DNA of 64,000 nt from Ipomoea triloba (Eukaryota; Streptophyta; Magnoliopsida; Solanales; Convolvulaceae), in NCBI RefSeq assembly GCF_003576645.1, contig NC_044916.1, positions 5,987,442 to 6,051,441 of the forward strand, read 5' to 3'. Below the pieces are notes generated by a model. The model saw only the letters and a list, made by a program, of their open reading frames with translations. It searched no databases and was not told the origin of the DNA. A program made the position numbers and the translations under genes. Below, piece by piece: positions 10,770-23,897 of the stretch (its first letter is position 1; each line of letters begins with the position of its first letter).

Positions 10770-11734
10770 TGTTAGAAATAATAGCCTTTAGATTTTGATG
10801 ATGGTAATATTTATATAGATAAAGAATTTAGTGTCTCTAAATTTTCATTATATTGATTGTAATGAGTTGGGTAGGACATTTGTAAAGGTTAAAATAGGAC
10901 TCAATTTATTTGCCTAAAGTTTAGTTAATACGTAGATCTTCTCAAGAAGATTTTGTGATTAGAGTATATCGTTGTGCATTTATTTCAACAAAAATCTATC
11001 TGACACATTCTATACTAATGGTTCTAGTAGATCTTAATAGATTGACCTAGATCTTTTCAATGAACATGCATGACTAGCAAATCCTAGCACACTTGTCAAT
11101 TGGTAAATCTAGTACAAGGAATATGGATTGTCTTATGAGAAAAAGAGCTATTGGGCGCATCTCTTAAGAGTCCGGACTTTAAAATATGTTTAGAAAGGCT
11201 ATATACCTACTTTAATTTCAAGGACAAAATGATATTTTTACCTAAAAAGTATTGGTTAATACCCAAAGCTTAATTGCGTGCAACAGAAAAATGAGAAGAT
11301 GACAACTTTTTGGACACCTAACTATCATCTTAGAGAGCGCCAATAGATAGATTCAATTGAATTTTTGGCTCCTCATCTCTATAAGTACAGCCTCACTTGA
11401 AGCTTGTATAAAGTTTGCAAGCTTGAAAGAAATAGAGAGAAATTACACGAGTAATCAAGCCATCTAAGCATTCTAAGCTTCAAAAAATCATCTATATTGT
11501 GTTAAACTATTAATTTCTTAAGACCCTTGGAGATGGAAGATTGGATAGTGAAAAACATGTCAAAGGAGTTTATCTAGTAACCTAGTTGCCAACTATTTGA
11601 CATAACACCTAGTAGTTGGCTTGATTTGCTAGTACATTTTACCTATATTTGAACAATCGAGTAGGGAATTTCTTTGTCTCTTTAATTCTATAATTGATCG
11701 AATTAAAATACATAGAGCTAATCAACCCAGCCCC
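10770..11734 (+). mobile_element. possible solo LTR/LTR fragment
   Basis: Starts tgttagaaataatagcc. It contains a TATA-like ctataagtacagcc at 11379 with a leader-like stretch after it (gcttgtataaagtttgcaag), and ends in catagagctaatcaaccc followed by a C-rich run. The order (long U3, TATA, short R/U5) resembles a plant copia LTR. No second LTR, primer-binding site or coding domain was seen. Confidence 0.3.
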
Positions 11735-11836
11735 CTTCTACCTACTGAAACATCATCTCCGCTGAGGCTCGAAATCACCCCCTTCCATATGGGGTACAAC
11801 CAGGTGACACTAGACCACAAAGTCATTGACATTACT
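11735..11836 (-). mobile_element. tRNA-derived SINE head (fragment)
   Basis: Read on the minus strand, tttgtggtctagtgtcacc resembles an internal A box (tRGYNNARNNG) and gatttcgagcctc a B box (GGTTCGANNCC). They lie about 35 bp apart as in tRNA-derived SINEs. Related fragments on the same strand are at 12786-12900 and 31426-31570. Confidence 0.55.
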
Positions 11837-11839
11837 CGT

Positions 11840-12785
11840 TTTAATTTTATATATTAACACTATTTTAACCGTTTTAATGTCTTGACTTATGATCAATATA
11901 ATAACTATAGTTGAAGATGGCTAACTTCCCGTGCATGGGCAAGTATTCACGTGAAGTTGGGCCTACAACACAAGTAGAGAAGAATATTTTGGGGAAGATA
12001 TTACACTAAAAAACTTTATCCTTAGCTTTGTGGATTAAGATGTTCCTATTTCTATAAAATAATAATAAAAAAAATCTTTTTTAATATATATTTTTGGAAA
12101 AAAATATTTATATCAAACAAGTTCCAATGTTTAGGATCATGTACTTGGCCAATTTTTTGATTACTCCATTAAATAAACTACGACCAACAATTGCTATGAG
12201 CTGTCTAATTAGTTACAAAAGAAAAAGAGACTAAATTAAAATATTTTAAGAGAGAGAGAGAGAGAGAGGAAAAGATAAAGCAATTCAAGCATATCCATGT
12301 TTTAGGTTTTCACTTTGTTAAAACAATTATAAAATTGAAAGAAAGATCATGTAAGATAATAAATGGATAATATTAATTAGACATATATAAATTTATAAAC
12401 AATTTTAGGAAGCCTCTAGGATTGTGCCTCTTTTTATAAATGGAAAGAAAAGAAATGTTTAATTTACATTATATTAATTAGATTGAGAATATATAGAAAG
12501 AAAAGAATTTGCGATAATAAAGATCACTTCGTCTGTATTTCCTATTTTGACAAGAAGCACTTTGTTGCGACTTAGATAGGACCGTAACGGATGGAAAACT
12601 TACCTTAGGACCATAACAGATAAGAAATTTTTTATGTAGGTTTCTGGCTTCTAACCATATTCGAATCACGACAAACTTCAATTTCACACTTCGAACGTGT
12701 GAGAGGTCCAAGAATAATAGTTAAAATAGTAGAATAACAATATATTTCTCTTCCTAAATTATACTAATTGTATAAGTACTACGAA
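11840..12785. other. AT-rich intergenic DNA
   Basis: No gene recognised. A short (GA)n tract lies at 12251-12268. Confidence 0.5.
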
Positions 12786-12900
12786 CTCTGTTACATTGTA
12801 GTATCTGTTTGTATATACTTTCTCAACTTATTGAAGCACAAATACCTCCCATTTGGGAGAGTCATTTCATGTCACTTGAGAACAAGGTCATTGGAAAGTA
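12786..12900 (-). mobile_element. tRNA-derived SINE fragment (diverged)
   Basis: Aligns by eye with 31426-31570 in order: tctgttacattgtagtatctg, tttctcaacttattgaagca, cctcccatttgggagag, aacaaggtcattgg. The promoter boxes are on the minus strand and degraded. Confidence 0.5.
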
Positions 12901-13210
12901 ATGATATATTATGATATACATAATTTTCCTACGCTAATTTAGGCACAATATTAAGTCTCCCACTAATAAAGTTATACCATCCTAATTATCCTACTAATTC
13001 TAAAACATAATTAATTCTTCTTAATTAAGCTACATAATTACAATTAAGGGTCTATCACACTTAAATATTTCCCATCATCATCAAATTTATAAGTATAATT
13101 GAATGCAAGAATCATCATATATAGATTAATTAACGAAATTCAAATACTCTCTTTTATTTTTTTTTTAAATTTTTATTGTATAGTACATAGAGATAAGTTA
13201 GAATTGCACA

Positions 13211-13277
<67 letters not shown>
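13211..13277. repeat. (ATT)n microsatellite
   Basis: About 22 ATT triplets. A leucine-rich open frame across it is an artefact. Confidence 0.97.
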
Positions 13278-13543
13278 TTTGCATATTACACTAGTATCTG
13301 CATCTCGTGATCATCATGAGATGAGACTAATTCAATCGAGAGCCTGATCATTTGGAGACAACTCTTCTAAGGATGTTCGGGGACAACTTTCTTCAAAACA
13401 AAGTGACTCATCAATTGCAAAATTTTTTGCATTCCCTCCTTCAATTTGAAACATAGAGTATTCTCCTTTGAGCTAGGTATATTGTAGGAATGCTGGAATG
13501 GTAAGAATTTTGAAGAAAAAATTGAAAATTATTTAAGCAATGA

Positions 13544-13844
13544 GGGTGTGTTTGGTTCGCACATGGGAATCGGAATCGGAATGGGTATCAAATACTTGGT
13601 AAGGGTAATATGTTTTGGTGAAAACATTTAGCATGTTTGGTAGTTGGGTGGAATGGGAATGAATATTAATAGTTGGGGAAGAAATGAGGAAGTGAAATGA
13701 AACCCTTATTTAATAAGGGTATGGGTTTTCTCATTAATGGAGTATTCCAAACCCATAGTAGCATTCTCAAAACCTATCAACCAAACACTAGCAATCACTT
13801 TCATACCCATTCCCTATACCAAAACCCTCTAACCAAACACACCC
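13544..13844. mobile_element. Tourist-like (PIF/Harbinger) MITE, copy 2
   Basis: 301 bp with inverted ends gggtgtgtttggtt and aaccaaacacaccc, flanked by TGA on both sides (13541-13543, 13845-13847). A 3-bp duplication with these ends fits PIF/Harbinger, although TWA is more usual. It is a foldback: ggaatcggaatgggtat on the left faces atacccattccctat on the right. Confidence 0.85.
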
Positions 13845-13847
13845 TGA

Positions 13848-14540
13848 GTATTCTTTGTGACTAACTCTTTAGTTTAAGCCGATCAATTATGAATTACCTA
13901 AGTTAGTTTATCTCGTAATTCTTTGTTCCGAATCGCATGAGTTAGTTACTCGGTGTTTTGGGTGAATACAAAAAGTTTCACCCGTATCAATGCATTTATG
14001 GATGGTTTTGGAAATACCTACTAAATTATTATTACATAATCCAACTTGTTCTATGCAATTAAATAAAATATGTCATGATATTTTTATAAATATATAAAAG
14101 TTTTTAAGGTGATAATTTTGAACAAAATTACATTATTTTGAAAGAAGTTTGTATTATTTTAACTTAAATATATATTATATTGATAGCTAGTTTAAGAATA
14201 TATAGATCTTCAATCTTCTTCTTTAAAAAAATTATGATCAACAACTAAGATTCAATTTCTTTTTTTTTTATGAGAGACCCTTTTACACACATAACTTGAG
14301 AAATTAAATAAGAAGAAATCTTATTCGTCGGTCACAAAACATGACCAAACAGACAAACTCTATACTTAAAAAATAAATAAAATGGGTGACATTTTTAGAA
14401 ATATGCAAAACTTACACAATCACTTTTTTGGTAAATTAACATCACTTTGAGATAAAACATCACTTTGGGATAAACATATGCATGTATCACTTTGGATAAA
14501 AACATGCATCGTTTGAGCTATCTGTAGTTTGTTCTTAGCA
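13848..14540. other. AT-rich intergenic DNA
   Basis: No gene or clear repeat recognised. Confidence 0.5.
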
Positions 14541-14552
14541 TGTGTTTTTCAG

Positions 14553-14669
14553 TACATTCGTAGATCAGCGAACCAAGTTGCTCATGCTTTGACTAAAGTG
14601 GTTGATTCTCACACTGGTAGTATGTATTGGGAGGATTCTCCTCCTCCTTTTCTTCTTGATTTAATCTAA
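14553..14669 (+). pseudogene. LINE reverse-transcriptase ORF, C-terminal RNase H-like tail
   Basis: 38 codons then TAA encode YIRRSANQVAHALTKVV ... WEDSPPPFLLDLI. The R-R-S-A-N-x-V-A-H-x-L motif followed about 15-20 residues later by a P-P-x-F-L-x-x-L-I ending is typical of the RVT_3 (RNase H-like) C-terminus of plant non-LTR retrotransposons and related orphan proteins. An A-run follows at 14690-14702, as in a 3' tail. The frame closes just upstream, so it is a 5'-truncated remnant. It belongs to a different subfamily from the tail at 45481. Confidence 0.75.
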
Positions 14670-14977
14670 TATAACGGTTTGGTTGGTATAAAAAAAAAAG
14701 AAACATACTTGCAATCTTGTAAATATGTAAAAGTTTTCATGGATTATTATTGTATGTGTAAAATCACATCCTTATATGGAAAGCTCCCATAGTTTTATAG
14801 TAAAATATGGATGAAATCACATCGATCTCTGTAATTACGATTGTACATCTTATAATGTCGGCCTAATTGTGCATTCACAGATAACTGAAAAAAAATTCAA
14901 CTATTGATCATCTTAGATGAACATATGATATTAGTTATGGAAGTAGTTCTTATTGAATCTCTTTCTCTCTCGGTGCG

Positions 14978-15545
14978 CTCAGGTGAGAACGGGAGCCCAG
15001 GAGAGAACTAAGAACCACCCACAGTCGTTCACGTGCCCATATTCAACGAATTAGATGTAATTTTGAAAAATGACGCTGTGGCATTTTTGAAAATAACTCA
15101 AACTTTGGTGCAAGTAAAATGTGTTAAAAGTGCAAGTAGCTAGTGCAAATTTGCAAGTAAAAATTGCGAGTAAAATCACTTACAAGTGCAACTAGTTTTA
15201 CTAAATAGTGCAAGTAATTTACCTTGTTAACAATATTCATGCACCTAATGATAAAGTCTTTCCATAGGTGCACTTAATGATAACGTTTGGTGCAACTAAT
15301 GATAACGTTAGATGTACTTAATATTGATGCTTCGTGTACATTTTACTTGCACTTAGGTGCACTATATGAAACTGTTACTTGCACTTTTAAAACAATTTAC
15401 TTGTACTTCGATGTTCAATTATTTACGAAAATGCCATCGTGTTTAAAAAACAATTAGGGGTTTTAATCCGTTAGATTTGGGCACATGGATGGTTGTGAGT
15501 GGTTCTTAAATCTCTCATGGACAACCTGTTTTCACCTTCACGGGC
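14978..15545. mobile_element. inverted-repeat element with internal GTGCAAGTAA arrays
   Basis: About 40 bp at each end are inverted with a few mismatches: left ggtgagaacggga ... gaactaagaaccaccca, right gagtggttcttaaatctctc ... ctgttttcacc. Further in, 'aaaatgacgctgtggcattttt' on the left faces 'aaaatgccatcgtg' on the right. The core is an irregular array of decamer-like motifs (gtgcaagtaa, gtgcacctaatgataacg). No ORF. Closely related to 24790-25590. Superfamily not assigned. Confidence 0.65.
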
Positions 15546-15559
15546 TCATATATATGTGT

Positions 15560-16517
15560 GTGCGCGCGCGCGTGTCTGTATGTATGTGTTTGAAACTTTG
15601 AATATAAAATTTGGAGAGAGATATGCATGGAGTAAAGGAAATTAATGCGGGATGAGGGTATAGCTAAGTTGATGGACCCTTGTAGATTGAGTAGGGCAAT
15701 GGTATTTGGAGAGTGTATGGTGTTAGAACAACATCCTATTCCCCACAAAGCATGAAATGAACTATGAATGGTGGTTTGCAATGTTTATTCATGAACCTAA
15801 GAGTTGATCCAATGTTAGCGCCAGTCTTATGTGTGTGTCGATTTTCATTTGACATTAAGTATCCCAATCTAGCTGGGTTGCAATTTTGGACAATATAATG
15901 CTATATGAAATTAATATTTATTTAATAAATTTTTAACATCTAAAGTCACTTTATTTATTTATTTATTTATTTTTGAAAAAAAGTCACTTTATTTGATCAA
16001 CTCATAATGAAATTTAACTAATTTAACTATAATTCTTTAAAAAAAAAAAACTAATTTAGCTATAGCTAATAAATATAAAAAGATTTTGATACTTATGCAT
16101 AGTCACATGCATCTAAAATATTTCATCGCAATATCATTTTCTATAATTAGCACCTATGTGTACATGGTATTCATTTGTTTGAATGTACGAATTTGTATCA
16201 TAGTAGGAGCCGGCTTATGACTTTTCTGGTTTGAGTCGGTCAACTAAGGACAACTTAAAATAGCTTATCTCATTGTGGTCCTTTGTAGGTTAGAGTCAAA
16301 AGGCGATGTTTATTCAATATACATACTCAGAGATTGACTGCGATTTTTCTTGGCACTCAAAAAAAAAAAAGATTTGTTAGAAAGGTATCATCATCCTTAA
16401 CTAAACGTCAAGGTTTGATACTTAGCTTTGAGTATGGAACAACCTTAACTTAAATCTCCATGCAACATAAATCTTCGTGTACATGTTGATGATATTATTA
16501 TTATTATTATTATTATT
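15560..16517. other. intergenic DNA
   Basis: No gene recognised. It contains a short TG/CG-alternating tract at 15555-15577 and an (ATT)n tract at 16493-16517. Confidence 0.5.
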
Positions 16518-17071
16518 AGAATTAATTTCACTTTTGGTCCCACGATTTTTGAGATTTATCAATTTGGTGCACAACTTTAATTTTTTTTTTTTCAATTTTG
16601 GTGTCTAATTTTTTTTATCAGTTTTGGTCATTCCGGTCAAATTAACGGCGAAAAATTGCAGAATTTTATATTTTAGGGGCAAAATCGTCATCCCAAAGAA
16701 AGATCTTCAATATCTAAACAAAAAAAAAAAACATATTAAGAGAAAAAGAAAGGTTTGTCAATCGTTGATGTTATAAATCTCATAGATCTCTGTCTAGTTT
16801 CTGCCCGTCTTTCTCATTATTTACATCGATCAAACACCTATAAATATGATTTTACCGTGATTTTGTTTATATATTGAAAACCTTTCTTTGGGATGATGAT
16901 TTTGCCCCTAAATATAAAATCCAGCAACATTTTAATTACCGTCAATTTAGCCGGAAGGACTAAAATTGATAAAAATAACAAAGTTAGGCACCGAAATTAA
17001 AAAAATTTAAAAATGTGCACCAAAATTGACAAGATTTTAAAAGCCATGGGAGCAAAAGTGAAATTAATTCT
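16518..17071. mobile_element. foldback MITE (Mutator-like?) with ~100-bp arms
   Basis: The ends agaattaatttcacttttg and aaaagtgaaattaattct are exact inverses, and the arms pair onward (ttttggtcattccggtcaa against agccggaaggactaaaattg; atcgtcatcccaaagaaag against ctttctttgggatgatgat). It sits inside an ATT microsatellite, so a 9-bp ATT-type duplication is possible but its phase is ambiguous. The 'tttggtcc' style ends resemble the 9-bp-TSD foldback at 33674. Confidence 0.75.
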
Positions 17072-17189
17072 TATTATTATTACATGGAACATGTCTGATA
17101 TTGTTTAGCGCTATTTTAATCTTCTGGAACATGTCTGTGGAGCAAGGTGGAACATTCTTATTATTATTACATGGAACATGTCTATGTTA

Positions 17190-17430
17190 CTATGTTAGGC
17201 CTTCCTCAATAGTGATCGGTTTTTGAGGAGTTTTATGATTAGGAAAGAGAAGATAAAAGGGAAGCAGGAAAGAAAAAATTTAAAAAAAATCTGAAAAAAC
17301 ATTAAAAGCATAGGAATTACGCGCTCAGGGCGCGTAACGCGGTTTGTTGCTCTCCACCTTAACCCCACAATTCCGACCAAAAATCGACCCTGGTAGGAGA
17401 TACTTTTTTTTCTCTCTCCCCCTTATCACC
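17190..17430. mobile_element. fragment related to the element at 18228
   Basis: aggccttcctcaatagtgatcgg ... ttttgaggagtttt ... aggaaagagaag matches the left part of 18228-18576. No matching right end found. Confidence 0.4.
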
Positions 17431-17441
17431 ATTTACTCCTT

Positions 17442-17656
17442 TTAAAAACTGTAACTGAACACTGAGGCTAGACCTAAACCGTCCCTTGCAGGAGATACTT
17501 TTTTTTTCTCTCCCCCGAGACTAGACCTATGCTTACTGTGCACAAAGAGTCCCCATTCACTTTGAGAGGTTGCCCCCACACTACCGCTAATGAAATTCGA
17601 TCTCTGATCTTTGCTTTTAAACTTTATCCATTGTGACCAGTTGAGCTGCATATGCG
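17442..17656 (-). mobile_element. tRNA-derived SINE
   Basis: On the minus strand, cagctcaactggtcacaatgg gives an A box (TGGCTCAACTGGT-like) and agagatcgaatttc a weak B box about 30 nt later. The body then runs to two copies of a ctcccccgag/ggagatactttttttt motif. No clear target duplication. Confidence 0.5.
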
Positions 17657-18114
17657 GAGTTTCATTCCCAATTCTAAATTCGATGGCGGCAGAGTTGTCG
17701 GATCACTTATCCGGCCAACAACAATAGAATTTTTAGGTTCTGATTCGTTTACGTTTTGAATGGGTTATTGTTGTTGAGGTTCATTCTAGTAACATCATTT
17801 ACTTTTGTTCTTCATTTGCTCCTACTTCAGCTACAAGTCTATAACATAGCTAGGTTCATTTATTAATATACTATTTACATTGCGAAGGACTATTTTCGTT
17901 CTTTTTTAGAGTTTTTACTTTTTTACATTTTTGTACATGAATTGTCTTTTAACTTAGCCGGTGTTTATCCCAACAATTGAGATGCTTGCAAAGATGATAT
18001 GGTACATTATATTGTTTTTACTTTTTACTTGATTTCTATCTATCAGATTAATGGTTTGAATTTGTCCGTTAGTTTATACCTAGAAATTTATTCTCATATT
18101 ATTAGAAATATATA

Positions 18115-18127
18115 ATATATATATATA

Positions 18128-18175
<48 letters not shown>
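18115..18175. repeat. (TA)n microsatellite
   Basis: Interrupted TA repeat. Confidence 0.97.
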
Positions 18176-18177
<2 letters not shown>

Positions 18178-18227
18178 CAGCAACAAATACAAGATAAGCT
18201 TACCTGGCACGATTCAAGCTTCATTTA

Positions 18228-18576
18228 GGTCTTCCTCAATAGTTGTAATTTTGGTGTGATTTTTGAGGAGTTTTTGTAAGTGTGATTAGAAAAGAAAAAA
18301 TGAGAGAGATGAAAAAAAGAAAAGAAGAAAAAAAAAATCTAAAACAGAAAAAAAAATTGGTATTTACGAGCCCGCCTATGCGCAAAAACTGCGCCTCATA
18401 AGTGAGGCGCAGCTTCTTTCTCACTGGGCAGGGCCCACCTTTTTCTGCCAAAAACTCATATTTGCATTAGAAAAACATCCCTAAAAACTCATCCCCCATT
18501 TGTATAAAAACTTGTGGGTTAGTTTTATTTTTGCCTAAAAACTTGTGTCAAAATGAACAAATGGGGAAGGCCTTGA
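18228..18576. mobile_element. small non-autonomous element, CTTCCnCA ends
   Basis: Left end aggtcttcctcaatag and right end aaatggggaaggccttga are inverse over the aggycttccyca portion. A purine-rich left half and the capped GC-rich centre (actgcgcctcataagtgaggcgcagc, itself a hairpin) lie between. No ORF and no certain target duplication. Confidence 0.45.
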
Positions 18577-19104
18577 GTGGACCCAATTTAAAATGAAATT
18601 TATTATTATTATACTATATTTTAAGAATTATTTGGTATTGTAGGAATAAAAAAAAATGAATTACAAATATGATTATGTGACAGAAAAATTCATTTATTAT
18701 GTTGAGAGAGTATTACAAGGGCAAATTATATCATGCACATATATTGCACATGCACATATCTTGCACATTAAGATTTCCATACAAGTTTATTTTTAATATA
18801 CCACGGATATTTTTAATATACTTGTATATCAAGTAACCCTAATCTAGGTTATAAGATTGTCCCAAGCAAAGAGAAAAAAATAATTAAAAAAACAAAAACA
18901 TTGAAAGAGAGCTAGGACTATATATAGTTTCCTTTTTGCCGCATATTAAACAAGTTTTATATGACCAGACAATAATTTTCTTTAAGCTTACAAAATGCAT
19001 GGTCATCACCAAAAAACATACTATCCCACCATTTGCAGACTACCACAGCAAACCAGGAAAAACTACACTAGTACACTAGTAAATCAGGAGCTAAACCACC
19101 AGAG
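18577..19104. other. 3' flank of the OB-fold gene
   Basis: AT-rich. Probably includes the 3' UTR of the minus-strand gene ending at 19105. Nothing else recognised. Confidence 0.5.
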
Positions 19105-21116
19105 TCACTCCTGCACAACATTCACCAGCTCATACTCAATCAGTGAGAGATTGTTGTCTTCTTTCACATCAAAAGCAGCCGCTTCAGTGACCTCAATACG
19201 GCCCCATTTGTCAACAGCAAGCCTCATGCATCCCTTGAACATGTCAATCTTAGCATTTCGGAGGATCACGGTAGTACCAGGCTCCATCACATTAACTGCA
19301 TAAGAAAAGAATGAAGCATTAAGATCAAGTGCCCACTATAAGAACAAAATGGGATGAGATCAGAGAATCTAGAATGAATCAATTTGTTTTGTGTTTGTTT
19401 CTGGGGTGGAAGGGTTGGGAATTGGAATGTCAATTACTTTTTGTAATCCCTGTTGTAACAGACAAATGGCTGCCCCTGCATCAAATATTGCTTACTAAAG
19501 GCACCACCAAGAATAAATTTGCCAGTCAAAAACAATGCAATTTTATAAAGTAATTCCTTCAGTTGGTTTGATAACTAATCTACAACATAAATAACAAAGT
19601 AGCATTGGTAAACATATAAAATATAATGAAGGTTACACTTCCACAAGTGACAAATGCCATTCAGTGTGTCAATCTGAATCTTTCTCAATATTTTATTCAG
19701 GACACATAATATTTTAATGGAATAATATCCTTTCTTACACATGAAAAGAAAACGATTGGAGCAACTTTGAGATAAATGTTTCAGTGTCCAGAAGGGTAAG
19801 ACAATAAAAGGAAACCAACCAGAGGATTTTCTCTTCTATTCTTTTTGACAAGATAGTAAATGTTCTTCACCAAATACAGGAGTTGAAAAGCTTTGTACCA
19901 AGTAGATAAAGAAAATAGCTAGTAGAACACCAGAGGAAAACTTGAAAAGAGGATAATAGCATCATAGGCAGGTGGAATAAAGACATTATGGAACAGAGAA
20001 TTTGGACCGTCAATAAAGTCATTATATGCCTAATGGCAGGTTAATGGAATAAGTACACCATAAATTTGCAGGTACATTAGTAGAAAGACAATTGTTATAA
20101 TATCTCTAAGTGGTCATTGCTGTCTGGTGGTCTGAGTATTTATGGATATGATAAAATGGACTTTACTACAAAATTAAGAAGGTAAGCTTCAAAGAACAAA
20201 AATTTTGTTCTAGTTGCACAAGATCTCTCTCACACCTAAAGTGTTTATTAGCAATCAATATCTTGCTTGGGTAAAAAAAGTAAGTTGAATTCCTGAGAAT
20301 AGCCAAAATGATTTCAGTTTTGGCCATTACAGTACCCCCAACATTACTGTTGGGGAGGAACAGAGTTTATTTTTCAGTCATATATAGCTCAACAGAATTT
20401 ATAATGAGGGGCAAAATAGGAGGAAAAGTGTAATAGTAAATGGACAGACTCCCATTTTTTGCAACAATCAAGTATCCCTACATTAGCACAGTTAATTTGC
20501 AGCAATAAAACTAGAACCTCTGTCAAAGATCAGAACTGATCAATTGTGGATTTTCACACTCAACAACAGTCAATTAGCTGTAGATACAAACTCTTAGATT
20601 TCAAGTTTGCATGCATCAAAATGAGCACAGATACATCATCTGATGAGCACAAGACAAACCAATAGCACAAAAAGCTAAGCAAACAAAGCTTTCAGAGAAC
20701 TACAAATCCGGCAAAATTTAGGTTTTCATATCAGAAATTTTCAAGGCACATTTACGAATTCCACATGTTCAACGACACGAAACACGAAGCATTCACATCA
20801 CACAAAATTCAAAACCTGTGTCACACACACACAACATAAACACTAACACACATTGACCATACGGTCCATATATACCTTGATCGTTGCGAGCAGTAAAGAG
20901 GATGCAGCCGGTTTCGTCTCCGACGAGGCATTCAGCAATGCTGGTGTTACGGAGGTGCGTCGACACCGCGCTGCCCTTCGCCAACACCATGTTGGAGCCG
21001 ATCACCTTGACGATCAGCGTGTGGCCGTTGGTCCCGGGCTTCAGACCGCTCACCTTGACGAACACCGGCTTCCTCAACTCCCGCTTGACCGCCGCAGAAC
21101 GTGAACTCGTCGCCAT
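19105..21116 (-). CDS. OB-fold nucleic-acid-binding protein (At4g28440-like), two exons
   Basis: Exon 1 is 21116-20876 (241 nt) and exon 2 is 19295-19105 (191 nt). The 1580-bp intron has GT (gtatat) and AG (ttatgcag) borders. The spliced product is 143 aa. It begins MATSSRSAAVKRELRKPVFV. Residues about 16-140 form a single OB-fold of the plant 'nucleic acid-binding, OB-fold-like / SOSS-B-like' family: KPGTNGHTLIVKV, ECLVGDETGCILFTARNDQ, then across the junction VNVMEPGTTVILRNAKIDMFKG, MRLAVDKWGRIE and KEDNNLSLIEYELVNV. Length and order match the small single-domain plant members (about 140-160 aa). These are expected to bind single-stranded nucleic acid; a specific role is not established from sequence. 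The join falls inside a Val codon (G|TT). The gene looks intact. Confidence 0.95.
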
Positions 21117-21290
21117 TTCCGATACCTCCCGCCGACGATGAAAACGATCACAGCCACAAAAAAAACCCTAACTCAGACAAAAAATAAAACAAACAAGTTA
21201 AAAACACGCGAAGAAAACTCTCTTCTGCTCTCTGACTCTCTCTCTCTCTTTCTCTCACTAAAACTCTGTCAAAATGGAATGGTGTATGGG
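21117..21290 (-). promoter_or_regulatory. 5' UTR/core promoter of the OB-fold gene
   Basis: On the transcribed (minus) strand this is a GA-rich leader. A (CT)n tract on the plus strand at 21233-21256 reads as (GA)n in the transcript direction. GA-rich leaders are common in plant housekeeping genes. No convincing TATA box, and the start site is unknown. Confidence 0.4.
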
Positions 21291-21559
21291 CTTATGCTTT
21301 TCCGAGTCCTCTCAGTCAAGTTTCCATTTGTGGGATTTATTTCGTTTCCTTGCGACCTTTTGATTCCCTGTTTGCAGGTTCACGAGGAAATTATGGGGAG
21401 AGACGCTGGTCTTAGGTGGGTCCACGCACCTCATTCTTCTCTTGTTCTCACATTTTTCACCTCCGTTTTCTTTTGTCCTAAATTTTGTGTATCTCGTGAC
21501 TGTTACGCTAAAAAAAGTATGATAAAGATGAGAAATTGAGAATGGATCCACATCATCTT

Positions 21560-23897
21560 TCCTATAAATCCCATATTTATGTTATTAGATTACACCATTT
21601 ATCGTAACTACTCTCATTATTTCAACTTTATTATGATGACTTTCTGATATAGTATAGGTAATTTAAAAATTGATGAAATTAAGGAAAAATAATAATAATG
21701 GGGGTTAAAAATAGGTGTTAAAACTATTGGACCCGGGGGTGTTACGTTCATCATTTCTTTGATTTTCTAAATTTTGTTACAATTGTTATTGAAAGGAGGA
21801 GTCCGTTTGTCATCCTCCAAATCTCCAATACAATAAATACATGCAATACATGAATTAGGCTGTCTGTCGTCTCATCTTTTTATTGGCTTTCTATTTCCCC
21901 CTGCAGCTGGTTCATCTTCTTTGTTTAGGGTTAAATAATCAATTTCATCAATTCTTACTATTATAAATGATGAGGACATGGGACCGAGAGTCTATTTTAT
22001 TGGATAAATCTTTTGCCGAAAAAGGAACCATGAAGTGAAATAAATAAAGGAAGAGCTACCATGGGGTATGAAACCCACAATCTCAAGCATAACATCACAA
22101 GTAGTTCCAAACCACCAAATTAACATGTATCTTGTGTACTAGAAGGAAGGATACTCTATTTGTCCGTGTGGAGATCGTTGACATTCATGTAGTGAAGGGA
22201 CACATGTACGTACGGCTAAGATCGAAGGTAAGCCGATACCGTACATTTGTCAACAATCCGGAAGGCCCTCTACACTGTATAAGGCACATCCCCCTTGAAA
22301 TTAATCTTTTGGCTCACTAAATCCTAACTGGCTTAGTGGTTTGTGATCCAAACCTTCAACCCCTATACCAAGTTCAATCCTCCAGGCCTACATTATTATT
22401 TTTAGCCATTATTTTTGTTATAACTTGTATTATTTATTTATTATTTTGGCCGGCGTTTTGAGCCAGTATCTCGGACTTTGTACGTATTCTTTTGGACTTG
22501 GTGCCCCAAACAGTAATACTACTATTTTTATACTCCCATTTTGTACTTTCATACTCGGTTTTGACAAAATCATCAATAAAACATACTCCATTCGTCTCAT
22601 TTTATGTGTCTGGTTCGGTTAACTAGACTTAACTGAAATTATTTTTAATTCAATTTTTCATAATATTAAGTGTAGTATTAATATACAAAAATTTATATAT
22701 TTAGAAACTACACTAAAGTACTATTAAACACAAAAAATCAAATTTAAAAATAAGTAAAAATAATAAAGAAAACAAACAAAGAAGAACGAGTTGATTTTAC
22801 CAATAAATTGTAAGTAAGACAAATAAAATGGGACAGATAGAGTAACATTTACTTCAATTAATATATGTCAGTTTTGTCACACTAAAAAGTGTGTATAGGT
22901 GAGGGTTACGTTTACGTGAGAACATACTCCAAAGTAAAAAGTGAATATTGGTATGATCTCTTCATTTGGATAGATCAAAGTTTTATGATTTTTGAAAAAT
23001 AAGGGAAAAAGTGTGGAGTGCTTTTTATAAAATATTTCAAATTAAAAATTTACAATAATTATAAAATTATGAAGGTTGAGATTAGTCGTTATTTTTCACT
23101 CGCCTGAACTCTACTCAATGTAATCCACAATGAAAGCCAAACCATTGACTATGCAAATACACACTTTAAAAATTTTATAAATATTGTAAATTTAAAAGTT
23201 TGCAATACTTATAAAATTGATCATGCATTTTTTTTTACTAAAACTCCCAATCATTAACGAACCTTGATGGTGGCTATTATCAGTCCTAACTCTTTACAAG
23301 AGGACATTGTTATCATTTGAATCCTCCTCTAAATCACCCAAGATGCACACCATTGATTGTGCAAATGCATACATACGGAGACAACAATGCACATTAATTG
23401 GTACATTGCATGGCACCCGAGAAAAATGCACATATATAGGCCAATCACAAAAGTAGTCAATATTATACTCAAACAATAGGGACACAATGCACAATAGTAG
23501 TAAGGGAAAATGGGGACAAGACATGTTTTATAAATATTACAAACTTAAAAGTTTATTATAATTATAAAATTAATCTAGTACCTTTTTTTTACTAAAACCA
23601 TAAACTATTGATGAACAATTATAGGTGACTATGATTAGTCATATTTTTTACATGAGGACTTTGTTATTCATCTAAAATTACTTAAAATGCACACCAGTGG
23701 GCAGTAACCATGCCAATGCACGCCACCCACAAAAAATACACAGGTCAATCACAAAAAAAAAAATTATAATTAAACGATAGACAACTAAAAATACGAAAAT
23801 TAACATGAGTCCATGTCTTAAAAAATGGCTAGCAAGAGAAGAAAACCCCACACGAAGGAGACTACATAAGCTAGGGAATCCAAATTTTACAATAACA
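21560..23897. other. gene-free AT-rich region
   Basis: No coding family recognised in either strand. Repeated phrases (ttttataaatattacaaacttaaaagttt with tttttttactaaaac) at 23020-23250 and 23525-23600 indicate an old local duplication. Confidence 0.5.

Noticed and set aside
21138..21539. 133-codon plus-strand frame beside the OB-fold gene
   Set aside because: Starts in the OB-fold 5' UTR region on the opposite strand, contains the CT microsatellite, and resembles no family.
22132..22320. 62-codon frame with balanced composition
   Set aside because: Isolated, no recognisable family, no splice partners; left unannotated.
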